From Burkholderiales bacterium 67-32 (GTDB lineage: Bacteria; Pseudomonadota; Gammaproteobacteria; Burkholderiales; Burkholderiaceae_B), in assembly GCA_001898625.1 (NCBI GenBank), contig MKUP01000010.1:496001-560000 (forward strand): a stretch of DNA of 64,000 bases, in the 5' to 3' direction. Below the pieces are notes generated by a model that had not been told where the DNA came from, did not search any database, and worked only from the letters and a program-made list of their open reading frames with translations. Each line of letters opens with the position of its first letter. Position 1 is the first letter of the stretch. Made by a program: the position numbers and the translations under genes. Below, piece by piece: positions 55,681 to 64,000 of the stretch.

Positions 55681-55739
55681 CAAAAAGCACCCCCTCGGGG
55701 GGCAGCGCTGCCGCGTAGCGGCAAGCGCGGGGGCATTTT
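55681..55739. repeat. REP-like double hairpin
   Basis: CCCCCTCGGGGG (55690-55701) and TGCCGC-GTA-GCGGCA (55709-55723) form adjacent hairpins, the latter with a 3-base loop. The minus strand ends in TTTTTG after the first hairpin, so it may also terminate transcription of the IclR gene. Elements of this appearance recur in genomes of this group. Confidence 0.5.
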
Positions 55740-55747
55740 TCGTCAGA

Positions 55748-56599
55748 TCACGAGTAAGTGCGGCCATCCCCCACCGGCCAGATCGCCGCAAGACGGGCCA
55801 CCGTTTCCTTGACCCTCGGGGCGATGTCCTCCAGCGCCTGGCGGTTCATCCGGGCGCATGGCGCCGCCAGCGTCACCACGCCCACGCATTCCTTGTGGTC
55901 GCCGAACCGGCGCACCATCACGGGCACGCCGATCGCGCCCACGCCCAGGGAATGTTCCTCGTAGGAAATCGAATAGCCCCGCTGGGCGGACAGCTTCAGA
56001 TCGTCCAGGATCGCTTCGACCGTGGCGAGCGAATGCTCGGTCGCGGGCTCCAGGCCCCGTTGCAGCACGAGCCCCAGCGCGCGCTCGCTGCTCATCGTGG
56101 ATAGCCAGGCCTTGCCGGCCGCATGCAGGTGCAGCCGCACTTCGAAGCCATAGCTGGGGTTGAGCTGCAGCAGCCGGCTTTGCGCCAGGATGGAAGAGAC
56201 CCAGGTGATGCTGTCGCCTTCGGCCACGGCCAGCCGGATCAGCTCCCCCGTGGCATCCGCCAATTCGCGCAGGATGGAGTTGCTCTGGTCCAGTAGCAGC
56301 GATCGGGACATCTTCCGCAGGCCCAGGTTGCTGAGCTTGAACGTCAGGCAATACCGCCCGGACGCCGGATCGCGGAAGACATAGCGGCAGGCGACCAGCG
56401 TGTTGAGCAGCTTGAAGGCGATGGCCTTGTTCACCGCCAGCAGGCCGACGATGTCCGTGAATGACAACCCGTCCCTGGCGTCCGCCAAGGCCTCCACGAC
56501 CTCGAACGCGCGCTGCACGGCGGCGATCTGCTCGACCTTGGCCGACTCGCCGGCGTCCACCGCGTCGTTCAGGGCCGGCGCCTGATGGGGTTCATCCAT
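55748..56599 (-). CDS. IclR-family transcriptional regulator
   Basis: The 283-residue product has the IclR winged helix-turn-helix (AVQRAFEVVEALADARDGLSFTDIVGLLAVNKAIAFKLLNTLVACRYVFRD) and a C-terminal effector domain (SYEEHSLGVGAIGVPV, VTLAAPCARMNRQALEDI). The ATG at 56599 is used. It is divergent from the second hydantoinase operon, with two strong inverted repeats in the 159 bases between. It probably regulates that operon in response to its substrate. Confidence 0.93.
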   Translation of the reverse strand: MDEPHQAPALNDAVDAGESAKVEQIAAVQRAFEVVEALADARDGLSFTDIVGLLAVNKAIAFKLLNTLVACRYVFRDPASGRYCLTFKLSNLGLRKMSRSLLLDQSNSILRELADATGELIRLAVAEGDSITWVSSILAQSRLLQLNPSYGFEVRLHLHAAGKAWLSTMSSERALGLVLQRGLEPATEHSLATVEAILDDLKLSAQRGYSISYEEHSLGVGAIGVPVMVRRFGDHKECVGVVTLAAPCARMNRQALEDIAPRVKETVARLAAIWPVGDGRTYS

Positions 56600-56641
56600 G
56601 GTTCGCAACCATTCGAATTTTCATGAAAACCATAGTTACTC

Positions 56642-56667
56642 TCCATTAAGTTTTTGATTTTAATGGA
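56642..56667. promoter_or_regulatory. Inverted repeat in IclR-hyuA divergent region
   Basis: TCCATTAA (56642-56649) and TTAATGGA (56660-56667) form a perfect 8-base inverted repeat with a 10-base spacer, in an unusually AT-rich stretch. It is closer to the IclR gene and could be its autoregulatory site. Confidence 0.5.
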
Positions 56668-56701
56668 ATTAATTTCTTATATCCATCTCTTTGACGATTA
56701 C

Positions 56702-56719
56702 AGGTAACCTAGGTTACCT
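56702..56719. promoter_or_regulatory. 18-base perfect palindrome before hyuA
   Basis: AGGTAACCTAGGTTACCT is a perfect 18-base palindrome, 40 bases before the hyuA start. It is followed at once by TATAAA, which could be a -10 box, so a protein on it would cover the promoter. The IclR protein is the adjacent candidate, but the site is shorter-armed and differs from the ATTC-N7-GAAT pair of the other IclR gene. Confidence 0.65.
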
Positions 56720-56758
56720 TATAAAAAAGACGACGATTCATCACGAGGGCTGGATTTC

Positions 56759-58828
56759 ATGAGAACAGGCAGCAGGCTGGCCGCGGACATCGGGGGCACC
56801 TTCACCGACGTGGCTTATTTCGACGCGGGGACCGGCAATCTGTCGCTGGGCAAATCCCTGAGCACACCCGACCATCTGGTCGAAGGCATCGCCAGCGGCG
56901 TCGTCCAGGCGGACACCCGCTTCGAGGATGCCGAGATATTCCTCCATGGCTCGACGGTCGCCATCAACGCCCTGCTCGAGCGCAAGGGCGCGCGCACGGC
57001 GCTGTTGATCACGGAAGGTTTCCGCGACATCTACGAGATCGGCCGCATCAACCGGCCCGATGCCTACAACCTCTTCTTCTCCAAGCACGTGCCGCTGGTC
57101 GAGCGCGCGCTGCGCTTCGAGGTCGCCGAGCGGATGACCGCCGACGGCACCGTCCACGCCGCGCTCGACGAAGCCCAGGTGCATCGCATCTGCGACGACC
57201 TCGTCGCCCATGGCGTCGAGGCCGTTGCCATCCTGCTGCTGCATTGCTATGCCAATCCGGCCCACGAGGCCCGGGTCAAGGCCATCGTGCAGTCCCGCCT
57301 GCCCCAGGCTTTCGTGACCGCGTCGCACGAACTGTCCCAGGAATACCGCGAGTTCGAACGCTGCTCGACCGCCGTCGCCAATGCCTATGTCGGTCCCGCC
57401 GTCAGCCGCTACATCGGTGAAATCGAAGGTCACCTGGACGCCCAGGGCTTCGCCGGCTCGTTCCTGCTGGTCCAGTCGACCGGCGGCCTGTATGTGCCGG
57501 ACCAGGCCCGGCAGCAATGCGTGCGCATGCTGGAGTCGGGTCCGGCCGCCGGCGTCGTCGGCACCCACGCGCTGTGCGCCCGCCTGGGCATCGCCAATGC
57601 CGTGGCCTTCGACATGGGCGGCACCACGGCCAAGGCCGGCGTCATCCTGGACGGCCGCATCCTGACCGGCAATCTTGCGCTGGTCGGCGGCTACAACGAA
57701 GGACTGCCCGTGCAGATCCCGCTGGTCGATGTCTTCGAAGTCGGCACCGGCGGCGGCAGCATCGCCGAACTCGACCACGGCGGCGCCCTGCGCGTCGGCC
57801 CCCGCAGCGCCGGCGCGGCGCCCGGGCCGGCCTGCTATGGCCGCGGCGGCGAGGCTCCCACCGTCACCGACGCCAACCTGGTCCTGGGCCGCCTGGGCGC
57901 CGACCGCTTCCTGGGCGGACAGATGCCGCTGGACATCGATGCGGCCCGCCGGGCGATCGACGCCCGTGTCGCCTCGCCCCTGGGCCTGGAAGTACACCAG
58001 GCGGCCGAAGGCATCCTGCGCATCGCGGCGACGAAGATGTCCTATGCCGTCAAGGGCGTATCGACGGAGCGCGGCCTGGATGCCGCCTCGTTCACGCTGG
58101 TCGCCTATGGTGGTGCCGGTCCCCTGCACGCCGCCGCGGTGGCGCGCGAAATCGGCATGCGCCATGTGATCATCCCCCGCGCGCCGGGCCATTTCTGCGC
58201 CTTCGGCATGCTGCACTCCGATCTGCGCTACGACTACGTCCGCACCAGCTTCGCGAAGCTGGCCGACGTCGGCCTGGACGACGTCATGGACCAGCTCGAC
58301 CAACTCGCCGGCCAGGGCCGCGCGGCCCTGGAAAGCAGTACCGTCCGCCCCCAATCGACCACCGTCGCCTATTCCGCCGACATGCGTTACGTGGGGCAGG
58401 AGCATTCCGTGACGGTCGATCTGGACGAAGCCGCGCTGCGATCCGGCGACAAGCCCGCCATCAAGGCCCAGTTCGATCTCGTCCACCAGCAGCGGTACGG
58501 CACCTGCGCGCCCGGCGAACCCGTCGAGATCGTGACGCTGCGCGCCGCCACCACCGGCGTCATGCCCAAGCCCCCCATGGAGGAGCTCTCCCCGTCCCCC
58601 GGCAGATCGATCGAAGCCGCCCGCGCGGGATATCGCCGCGTCTATTTCTCGGCCGAGGCCCGCGACGTCCAGACCCCCGTGTTCCACCGCGACGCCCTGC
58701 CCGCGGGGGCCGGCATCGACGGCCCCGCCCTGATCGAGGAACACGCCTCCACCACGGTCGTGTTTCCCGGCGACCGCCTTGCCGTGGATGCCTACGGCAA
58801 CCTGCACATCGAACTTGGAGCCTGCTGA
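56759..58828 (+). CDS. Hydantoinase/oxoprolinase subunit A
   Basis: The 689-residue product has the HyuA start LAADIGGTFTDVAYFD, HGSTVAINALLERKGARTALL, FDMGGTTAKAGVI and GTGGGSIAELDHGG, as in ATP-dependent hydantoinases and 5-oxoprolinases. It is a second, diverged copy of the family in this window and lies in a three-gene operon with HyuB and a Bug receptor. It starts under an 18-base palindrome and is divergent from an IclR regulator. Its substrate is unknown. Confidence 0.93.
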   Translation: MRTGSRLAADIGGTFTDVAYFDAGTGNLSLGKSLSTPDHLVEGIASGVVQADTRFEDAEIFLHGSTVAINALLERKGARTALLITEGFRDIYEIGRINRPDAYNLFFSKHVPLVERALRFEVAERMTADGTVHAALDEAQVHRICDDLVAHGVEAVAILLLHCYANPAHEARVKAIVQSRLPQAFVTASHELSQEYREFERCSTAVANAYVGPAVSRYIGEIEGHLDAQGFAGSFLLVQSTGGLYVPDQARQQCVRMLESGPAAGVVGTHALCARLGIANAVAFDMGGTTAKAGVILDGRILTGNLALVGGYNEGLPVQIPLVDVFEVGTGGGSIAELDHGGALRVGPRSAGAAPGPACYGRGGEAPTVTDANLVLGRLGADRFLGGQMPLDIDAARRAIDARVASPLGLEVHQAAEGILRIAATKMSYAVKGVSTERGLDAASFTLVAYGGAGPLHAAAVAREIGMRHVIIPRAPGHFCAFGMLHSDLRYDYVRTSFAKLADVGLDDVMDQLDQLAGQGRAALESSTVRPQSTTVAYSADMRYVGQEHSVTVDLDEAALRSGDKPAIKAQFDLVHQQRYGTCAPGEPVEIVTLRAATTGVMPKPPMEELSPSPGRSIEAARAGYRRVYFSAEARDVQTPVFHRDALPAGAGIDGPALIEEHASTTVVFPGDRLAVDAYGNLHIELGAC

Positions 58829-58830
58829 CC

Positions 58831-60591
58831 ATGCCCGCCCCTTCCGCGCTGCCCGACATGGACACCCCGCGCCCGGACGCCGTCCTGACCGAGATCGTCC
58901 GCAACGGCGTCCTGGCCGTGACCGAGGAAATGAAGACCAACCTCATGCGCACGGCCTACAACATGATCATCTACGAAGCGCTGGACTTCACCGTGGGCCT
59001 GTTCACGGCCGACGGGCAGACCGTCTCCATCGGCATCGGCCTGCCCAGCTTCATCCGCGGCATGGCAAACACCATCAAGGCCAACCTGGACAGGTACGGC
59101 AGCGACGGCATCGAACCCGGCGACATCCTGGTGACCAACGACGCCTACATCACCGGCAGCCACCTCAACCACTTCACCTTCAGCCAACCCATCTTCTTCG
59201 ACGGCCGGCTCACGGCCTGGGCCTGCTGCATGGCGCACTGGCCCGACGTCGGCGGCGCGCTGGGCGGCGTCACGTCGGACATCTACGCCGAAGGGCTCCA
59301 GATCCCGGTGCTCAAATACCAGCGAGCAGGCGTGGTCAACGAGGACCTGGTCGAGATCATCCGCACCAACGTCCGCCTGCCCGAACGGGCGATGGGCGAC
59401 CTGCGCGCGCAGATCGTGGCGGTCACCACCGGCGCGCGGCGGTTCTCCGAACTGCTGGAGCGATACGGCCGCGGGCCCGTTCTGGGCGCCATCATGAACA
59501 TCATGGACCAGTCCGAGGCCGCGGCCCGGCAGCGGACGCTGTCGATTCCCGACGGCGTCTACGAAGCGGAATCCTTCATGGACGACGACGGCCTGGACAT
59601 CGGCAGGCCCGTGCCGATCAAGGTGCGCGTGATCAAGCAAGGCGACGAATTGACCGTCGACCTGTCCGACATCAGCCCGCAGGTTCGCGGCTTCTTCAAC
59701 TCAGGCCCCAGCACCGGCTACTCCTGCGCGCAGGTCGCCTACAAATGCCTGACCTCGCCCACGGACTACCCCATCAACGAAGGCAGCTTCCGGCCGCTGA
59801 AAGTGATCGTGCCGCAGGGAACGGTGGTCAGCGCCATCAAGCCCGCGGCCATGCGCAAGTGGATGACCTTCCCCATGACCGTGGTCGACACGATCTTCAA
59901 GGCACTGGCCAGCGCGATTCCCGACCGCACCATCGCCGCGCACCACGCCGACCTGGTGATCGCGATGTTCCATGGCATCGCGCCGGCGGACGGCCAATTC
60001 TTCATCGGCTTCATCGGCCCGACCGGCGGCGGCTGGGGCGCCAAGCAGTCGGCCGACGGCATGAGCGGTGTGGTCTGCTCGAACGACGGCGACACCCACA
60101 ACAGCCCCTGCGAACAGCTCGAATCCAAGTACCCCATCCTGATCGAACGCCACGCCCTGCGCCCCGATTCCGGCGGGGCCGGCAGGTACCGGGGCGGACT
60201 GGGCACCGAGGTCGTGGTCCGGGCACGCTCGACCCTGTCGGTCGACGTCCAGGCCGACCGCATGCAATGCGCGCCCTGGGGGCTGCACGGCGGCCACGCC
60301 GGCCTGCCCAACGAGGTCATCGTGACCCGCCACGGCTCGGGCCAGCCCCAGACCGTGGCCGGCAAGATACGCAACGAACGCCTCAAGCCGGGCGACACGC
60401 TGCACCTGCGCGCGGGCGGCGGAGGCGGCTTCGGCCCGCCCGCCGAAAGAGATCCCGAGTCCGTGCTCGACGACGTACGGCAGGGCTACGTCAGCGCCGG
60501 CAACGCGCGTGACATCTACCAGGTCGTGATCGACGACGACAGAATCGACGTCACGGCAACCCGGCGGCTCAGGCAAGACGCCCGCCGCTGA
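58831..60591 (+). CDS. Hydantoinase/oxoprolinase subunit B
   Basis: The 586-residue HyuB partner starts 2 bases after hyuA. It has EMKTNLMRTAYNMIIYEALDFTVGLFTADG, VTNDAYITGSHLNHFTFSQP, HWPDVGGALGG and the C-terminal RAGGGGGFGPP. The ATG at 58831 is chosen because it directly follows the hyuA stop and GGAG lies upstream. It is followed 24 bases later by the Bug receptor. Confidence 0.93.
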   Translation: MPAPSALPDMDTPRPDAVLTEIVRNGVLAVTEEMKTNLMRTAYNMIIYEALDFTVGLFTADGQTVSIGIGLPSFIRGMANTIKANLDRYGSDGIEPGDILVTNDAYITGSHLNHFTFSQPIFFDGRLTAWACCMAHWPDVGGALGGVTSDIYAEGLQIPVLKYQRAGVVNEDLVEIIRTNVRLPERAMGDLRAQIVAVTTGARRFSELLERYGRGPVLGAIMNIMDQSEAAARQRTLSIPDGVYEAESFMDDDGLDIGRPVPIKVRVIKQGDELTVDLSDISPQVRGFFNSGPSTGYSCAQVAYKCLTSPTDYPINEGSFRPLKVIVPQGTVVSAIKPAAMRKWMTFPMTVVDTIFKALASAIPDRTIAAHHADLVIAMFHGIAPADGQFFIGFIGPTGGGWGAKQSADGMSGVVCSNDGDTHNSPCEQLESKYPILIERHALRPDSGGAGRYRGGLGTEVVVRARSTLSVDVQADRMQCAPWGLHGGHAGLPNEVIVTRHGSGQPQTVAGKIRNERLKPGDTLHLRAGGGGGFGPPAERDPESVLDDVRQGYVSAGNARDIYQVVIDDDRIDVTATRRLRQDARR

Positions 60592-60615
60592 TCGTTCCAC
60601 CCCAGAGGAGACACC

Positions 60616-61614
60616 ATGACGTCCGAAAGACTCGATTCGTTGCAAGCGGCCCGCATGGCCGCCATAGGCGCCGCGGCCTGCGCCGCCCTGGCTGCCGGTC
60701 CGGCCCAGGCCCTGGCCGCCGACGCCTTTCCCTCGCGGCCGGTCATCCTGGTCGTTCCCTACGCCCCGGGCGGCGGCGCCGACATCCTCGCCCGCACCGT
60801 CGCCAAATACCTGGGCCGCGAATGGAACCAACCCGTCGTCGTCGAATCGCGCGCGGGGGGAGGCACCACGATAGGCGCCAGCTACGTCGCGCGGGCCAGG
60901 CCCGACGGCTACACGCTCCTGATCAGCGTGACCCAGCACGCCATCGCGCCATCGCTGTTCAAGCAATTGCCCTACGACTATCTCAAGGACCTGGCGCCCG
61001 TCGCGCTGCTGTCCGACAGCCCCTTCATCCTGACCGTGCCCGAACGCTCGCCGTACGCGAACCTGTCCGACCTGCTGACGGCGCTCCAGCGCAAGGGCGG
61101 TTCCATGAACTTCGGCTCGTCGGGTCCTGCCAGCGTGCCCCACCTGGCCGGCGAGATGCTGAACCAGGCCACGGGCGCCAAGGCCACGCACATTCCCTTC
61201 CCCGGTACGGCGCCGGCGTTCACCGCGCTGCTGGGGGAACAGATCGACTACCTGTTCGGCGACACCTCGGTGCTGCCCAGCGTGCTGGCCGGCAAAGTCA
61301 AGGCACTGGCCGTCACGACTCGCGATCGCAGTCCGGCGCTCCCCAACGTGCCCGCCATGTCCGAGACCATTCCGGGTTTCGCGCTGTCGTCATGGGTGGG
61401 GCTGGAAGCGCCGGCGGGTACGCCCCCGGCCATCGTCACGGCGATCAACGCCACGGTGCAGAAGATCCTGAAGGATCCGGACCTGCTCAAGTCCTTCGCG
61501 GAAACCGCGAAGGTGCCGCTGCCCTCGACCCCGGCCGAATACGGCGATTTCAGGAAAGCCGAGGTCGAGAAATTCCGCGCCCTGACGCAGAAAATCGGCA
61601 TCAAGCTCGAGTGA
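60616..61614 (+). CDS. Bug/TctC-family periplasmic solute receptor
   Basis: The 332-residue product has a signal peptide ending AQALA, then FPSRPVILVVPYAPGGGADILAR and SRAGGGTTIGASYVARARPDGYT. GAGGAGA precedes the ATG. It is the third gene of the IclR-linked hydantoinase operon and probably delivers or senses the cyclic amide or acid handled by HyuAB. Its stop overlaps the start of the following small gene as GTGA. No TctA/TctB partner is present. Confidence 0.93.
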   Translation: MTSERLDSLQAARMAAIGAAACAALAAGPAQALAADAFPSRPVILVVPYAPGGGADILARTVAKYLGREWNQPVVVESRAGGGTTIGASYVARARPDGYTLLISVTQHAIAPSLFKQLPYDYLKDLAPVALLSDSPFILTVPERSPYANLSDLLTALQRKGGSMNFGSSGPASVPHLAGEMLNQATGAKATHIPFPGTAPAFTALLGEQIDYLFGDTSVLPSVLAGKVKALAVTTRDRSPALPNVPAMSETIPGFALSSWVGLEAPAGTPPAIVTAINATVQKILKDPDLLKSFAETAKVPLPSTPAEYGDFRKAEVEKFRALTQKIGIKLE

Positions 61615-61970
61615 ACACGCCGCGCGCCACCTCCTCGCGGCTCAAGGCCGTCGCCCTGGCCGGCCGCTGGCAGGGCCTGGTGCAGCGCCACCTGCCGCTG
61701 CGCGGCGGGCCGTGCTCATGCGTGATGGGCATCGGCAACATCACCGTTGCCGACTTCGAGATCGACCTGCTCGATTTCCTGCACGGGAAATATGCGCGCG
61801 ACGGGTCGCTCGATCCGCATTTCGCGCACGCGGGCTATGAAGCGGCAACGGCGGGCAGCCTGCTCCTGCTGTTGCAGTCGCTGGCCCGCGACCCGGCGCT
61901 TCCCGAGAGCGCCGCCGACCTGCTCGACGGGCTTGAATCCTCGCTGGGATCGCTGGAAGCCGGCCATTGA
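61611..61970 (+). CDS. Hypothetical 119-residue protein
   Basis: This frame starts at a GTG overlapping the Bug stop and runs 119 residues to a TGA. Third codon positions are almost all G or C, like the neighbours, so it is probably real. It has a RGGPCSCVMGIG segment with two Cys, then acidic amphipathic helices (ADFEIDLLDFLHGKY, LLLLLQSLARDPALPESAADLLDGLESSLGSLEAG). No known family was recognised. It converges on zapE with 15 bases between stops. A later start is possible. Confidence 0.6.
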   Translation: MNTPRATSSRLKAVALAGRWQGLVQRHLPLRGGPCSCVMGIGNITVADFEIDLLDFLHGKYARDGSLDPHFAHAGYEAATAGSLLLLLQSLARDPALPESAADLLDGLESSLGSLEAGH

Positions 61971-61985
61971 GCCGGCTCCGGGCGG

Positions 61986-63080
61986 CTACAAGACCACCGT
62001 CTCCCGCCGCTCGGCATCCAGGTATTCCCTGGACTGCATCTCCAGCAAGCGCGACACCGTCCGGTGGAATTCGTTGGCCAGCGCCCCCTCGGTGTAAAGC
62101 TCCTCGGGTTCGCAGGCCGCCGACATGATCAGCTTGATCTTGTGGTCGTAGAACACGTCCACCAGCCAGGTAAAGCGCCGTGCTTCGGACGCCTGCCGGG
62201 GACCCATGCTGGGCACGTCCGACAGGATCACCGCGTGGAAGCGGCTGGCCAGTTCCAGGTAATCGTTCTGCGACCTCGGCCCGCCGCACAGCGTGGCGAA
62301 GTCGAACCACACCACCGTGCCGCTCAGCTTGCGGGCCTTGATCTGCCGGTTCTCGACCGACAGCACCGGCGGCTCGATGGGCGGGGTGTCGGCCAGCGCG
62401 CCGAAGGCCTTCTCCAGCGCCTCGTCCGCCTCCGGGCCCAGCGGGCTGTGGTAGATCTCGACCTGTTCCAGCGCCCGCCGGCGATAGTCCACGCCGGAGT
62501 CGACGTTCATCACGTCCATCTTTTCCTCGATCAGCGCGATGGCCGGCAGGATGCGGTCGCGATGCAGGCCGTCGGGATACAGCGTCGAGGGTTCGTAGTT
62601 GGACGTCATCACGAACGACGTCCCATTGGCGAACAACGCCAGCAGCAGCCGGTACAGGATCATGGCGTCGGCCACGTCCGAGACGTGGAACTCGTCGAAG
62701 CAGATCAGCCGGTAGCGGCGCGAGATACGGCGCGCCACCTCGTCCAGCGGATCGGCCATGCCCTTGACCTCGTCCAGCTCGCGGTGCACGCCGCGCATGA
62801 ATTCGTGGAAATGCAGCCGCGTCTTGCGCTGGACCGGCACCGTGGCATAGAAGGCGTCCATCAGGAAGCTCTTGCCGCGCCCGACGCCGCCCCACATGTA
62901 GACGCCGCGCGGCACGCCCGGCCGGTTCAACAGGCGCTTCAGGGCATTGGAACGCAGCGACTTGAACTCCACCCAATCATCGTAATAGCGCTGCAGGCGC
63001 TCGATGGCGGCACGCTGGGCCGAATCCGGGGCGAACCCGCGCTCGGCCAGGGCTTGTTCATAGTATTCGCGGACGTTCAT
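61986..63080 (-). CDS. zapE: Cell division protein ZapE (AFG1-like ATPase)
   Basis: ZapE is an AAA+-type ATPase that destabilises FtsZ polymers during division; the family also includes mitochondrial AFG1. The 364-residue product has Walker A GGVGRGKSFLMDAFY, Walker B in ICFDEFHVSDVADAM, the sensor stretch FVMTSNYEPSTLYPDGL and the typical TLCGGPRSQNDYLELAS. The ATG at 63080 starts MNVREYYEQAL, the usual N-terminus. It is divergent from ku with 111 bases between. Confidence 0.95.
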   Translation of the reverse strand: MNVREYYEQALAERGFAPDSAQRAAIERLQRYYDDWVEFKSLRSNALKRLLNRPGVPRGVYMWGGVGRGKSFLMDAFYATVPVQRKTRLHFHEFMRGVHRELDEVKGMADPLDEVARRISRRYRLICFDEFHVSDVADAMILYRLLLALFANGTSFVMTSNYEPSTLYPDGLHRDRILPAIALIEEKMDVMNVDSGVDYRRRALEQVEIYHSPLGPEADEALEKAFGALADTPPIEPPVLSVENRQIKARKLSGTVVWFDFATLCGGPRSQNDYLELASRFHAVILSDVPSMGPRQASEARRFTWLVDVFYDHKIKLIMSAACEPEELYTEGALANEFHRTVSRLLEMQSREYLDAERRETVVL

Positions 63081-63191
63081 TACGGTCGGGCAAAAGACGA
63101 AAGTATACGTCCAGCGGGCAGCCGCCCTTTCCGCCTGCCCCGGCCTCGGATATGCTGGAAGCGACGATTTCGCTACACAAGGGGAACGGCC

Positions 63192-64000
63192 ATGGCCTCC
63201 ACGGCACGCACACTCTGGAAAGGCGCCATCAGTTTCGGCCTGGTTCACATTCCGGTGGCGCTGTACACCGCCACCCAGGAAAACGAACTGGACTTCGACT
63301 GGCTGGACAAGCGCAGCATGGACCCGGTGGGCTACAAACGCGTCAACAAGCGCACCGGCCGCGAGATCGCGCGCGAGAACATCGTCAAGGGCATCGCCTA
63401 TGAAGACGGCCGCTACGTCGTGCTGTCCGACGACGAGATACGCGCCGCCTATCCCGAATCGACGCAAACCATAGAGATCGAGACCTTCGTCGCGGCCGAC
63501 GCCATTCCGTTCGTCTATCTCGAACGCCCCTATTACCTGGCGCCCCTGGGCAAAGGCGCCAAGGTCTACGCGCTGCTGCGCGAGGCGCTGTTCAAGACCG
63601 GGCGGATAGGCGTGGCGCGCGTGGTCATCCAGACCAAGCAGCACCTGGCCGCGCTGATTCCCGCCGGGCCCGGCCTGGTCCTGAACCTGCTGCGCTGGGG
63701 CGACGAAATCCGTTCGTGGGAGAACCTCGACCTGCCCGAGGAAGGCAGCCACGCCGAAGGTATCTCGGCGCGCGAAATGAAGATGGCCGTCCAGTTGATC
63801 GAAGACATGGCGGGCGACTGGGATCCCCGGCAGTTCCACGACGAGTTCAAGGAAAAGATCCTGCAACTGGTGCAGGCCAGGATCCAAGCCGACGAAACCC
63901 AGGCCGTCACCCCCATCGAGTCCATGGAGGAAGCCCGCCCCACCGCTGACATCGTGGACCTGACGGAACTGCTCAAGCGCAGCCTGGACAAGAACAAGGG
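63192..64000 (+). CDS. ku: Non-homologous end joining protein Ku (5' part)
   Basis: Bacterial Ku binds broken DNA ends and recruits ligase D. The first 269 codons are present, and the frame runs off the window edge. It has LWKGAISFGLVHIPVALYTAT, YKRVNKRTGREIARENIVKGI and VYLERPYYLAPLGKGAKVYALLREAL, all in the Ku core. AAGGGGA precedes the ATG. ligD is expected downstream but lies outside the window. It is divergent from zapE. Confidence 0.95.
   Translation, partial: MASTARTLWKGAISFGLVHIPVALYTATQENELDFDWLDKRSMDPVGYKRVNKRTGREIARENIVKGIAYEDGRYVVLSDDEIRAAYPESTQTIEIETFVAADAIPFVYLERPYYLAPLGKGAKVYALLREALFKTGRIGVARVVIQTKQHLAALIPAGPGLVLNLLRWGDEIRSWENLDLPEEGSHAEGISAREMKMAVQLIEDMAGDWDPRQFHDEFKEKILQLVQARIQADETQAVTPIESMEEARPTADIVDLTELLKRSLDKNK

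Overview
The window is high-GC, gene-dense chromosome from a betaproteobacterium of the order Burkholderiales, most likely family Alcaligenaceae (Bordetella/Achromobacter type). The grounds are five Bug/TctC-type periplasmic solute receptors, a Tex protein, the thrS-infC-rpmI-rplT block, the phaC-phaB-phaR set, and codon use with G or C at nearly every third position. No phage, insertion sequence, transposase or CRISPR array was seen. No gene-free stretch exceeds 300 bases; the longest are 22165-22430 (two repeat copies), 654-904 (rpmI leader) and 3506-3740 (thrS leader).

Layout. 1-3760: translation block on the minus strand (thrS, infC, rpmI, rplT) with a candidate threonine attenuator ahead of thrS and an ATC start for infC. 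3741-9812: accessory metabolism, with a MerR-like HTH/citrate-synthase fusion divergent from a Bug receptor and a class II aldolase, then a two-subunit molybdenum hydroxylase. 9882-9958: tRNA-Val. 10026-12103: Bug receptor and adenosine/adenine deaminase. 12129-17850: housekeeping (ispF, ispD, mfd, serB). 17910-22164: TetR regulator, EthD/DUF4286-like protein, Bug receptor, SMP-30 lactonase and LysR regulator. 22431-33033: catabolic cluster (AMP-dependent CoA ligase, amidohydrolase, Bug receptor, hydantoinase A/B, MmgE/PrpD, acyl-CoA dehydrogenase) with a divergent IclR regulator. 33041-40808: rimO, phaR, phaB, phaC, a small membrane protein, pgeF, rluD, bamD. 40822-43223: LuxR-type response regulator and hybrid histidine kinase, convergent. 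43357-50109: four tandem paralogous lipoproteins, three with an HELTH zinc-protease motif and one with all ligands lost. 50115-55606: DinG-type helicase, DUF465 protein, Ala-rich secreted protein, tex. 55748-61970: IclR regulator divergent from a second hydantoinase A/B-Bug operon. 61986-64000: zapE and the start of ku.

Working together. The accessory blocks share one plan: a local regulator (IclR, LysR, TetR or the HTH-citrate synthase fusion), an orphan Bug receptor and a few enzymes for uptake and breakdown of small organic acids or cyclic amides. Genes inside blocks often overlap by ATGA or GTGA, so translational coupling is likely. Several divergent promoters carry clean inverted repeats that look like the matching operators.

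The observations most worth a second look are the thrS attenuator, the lipoprotein metallopeptidase array with its dead member, and the degenerate citrate-synthase regulator.
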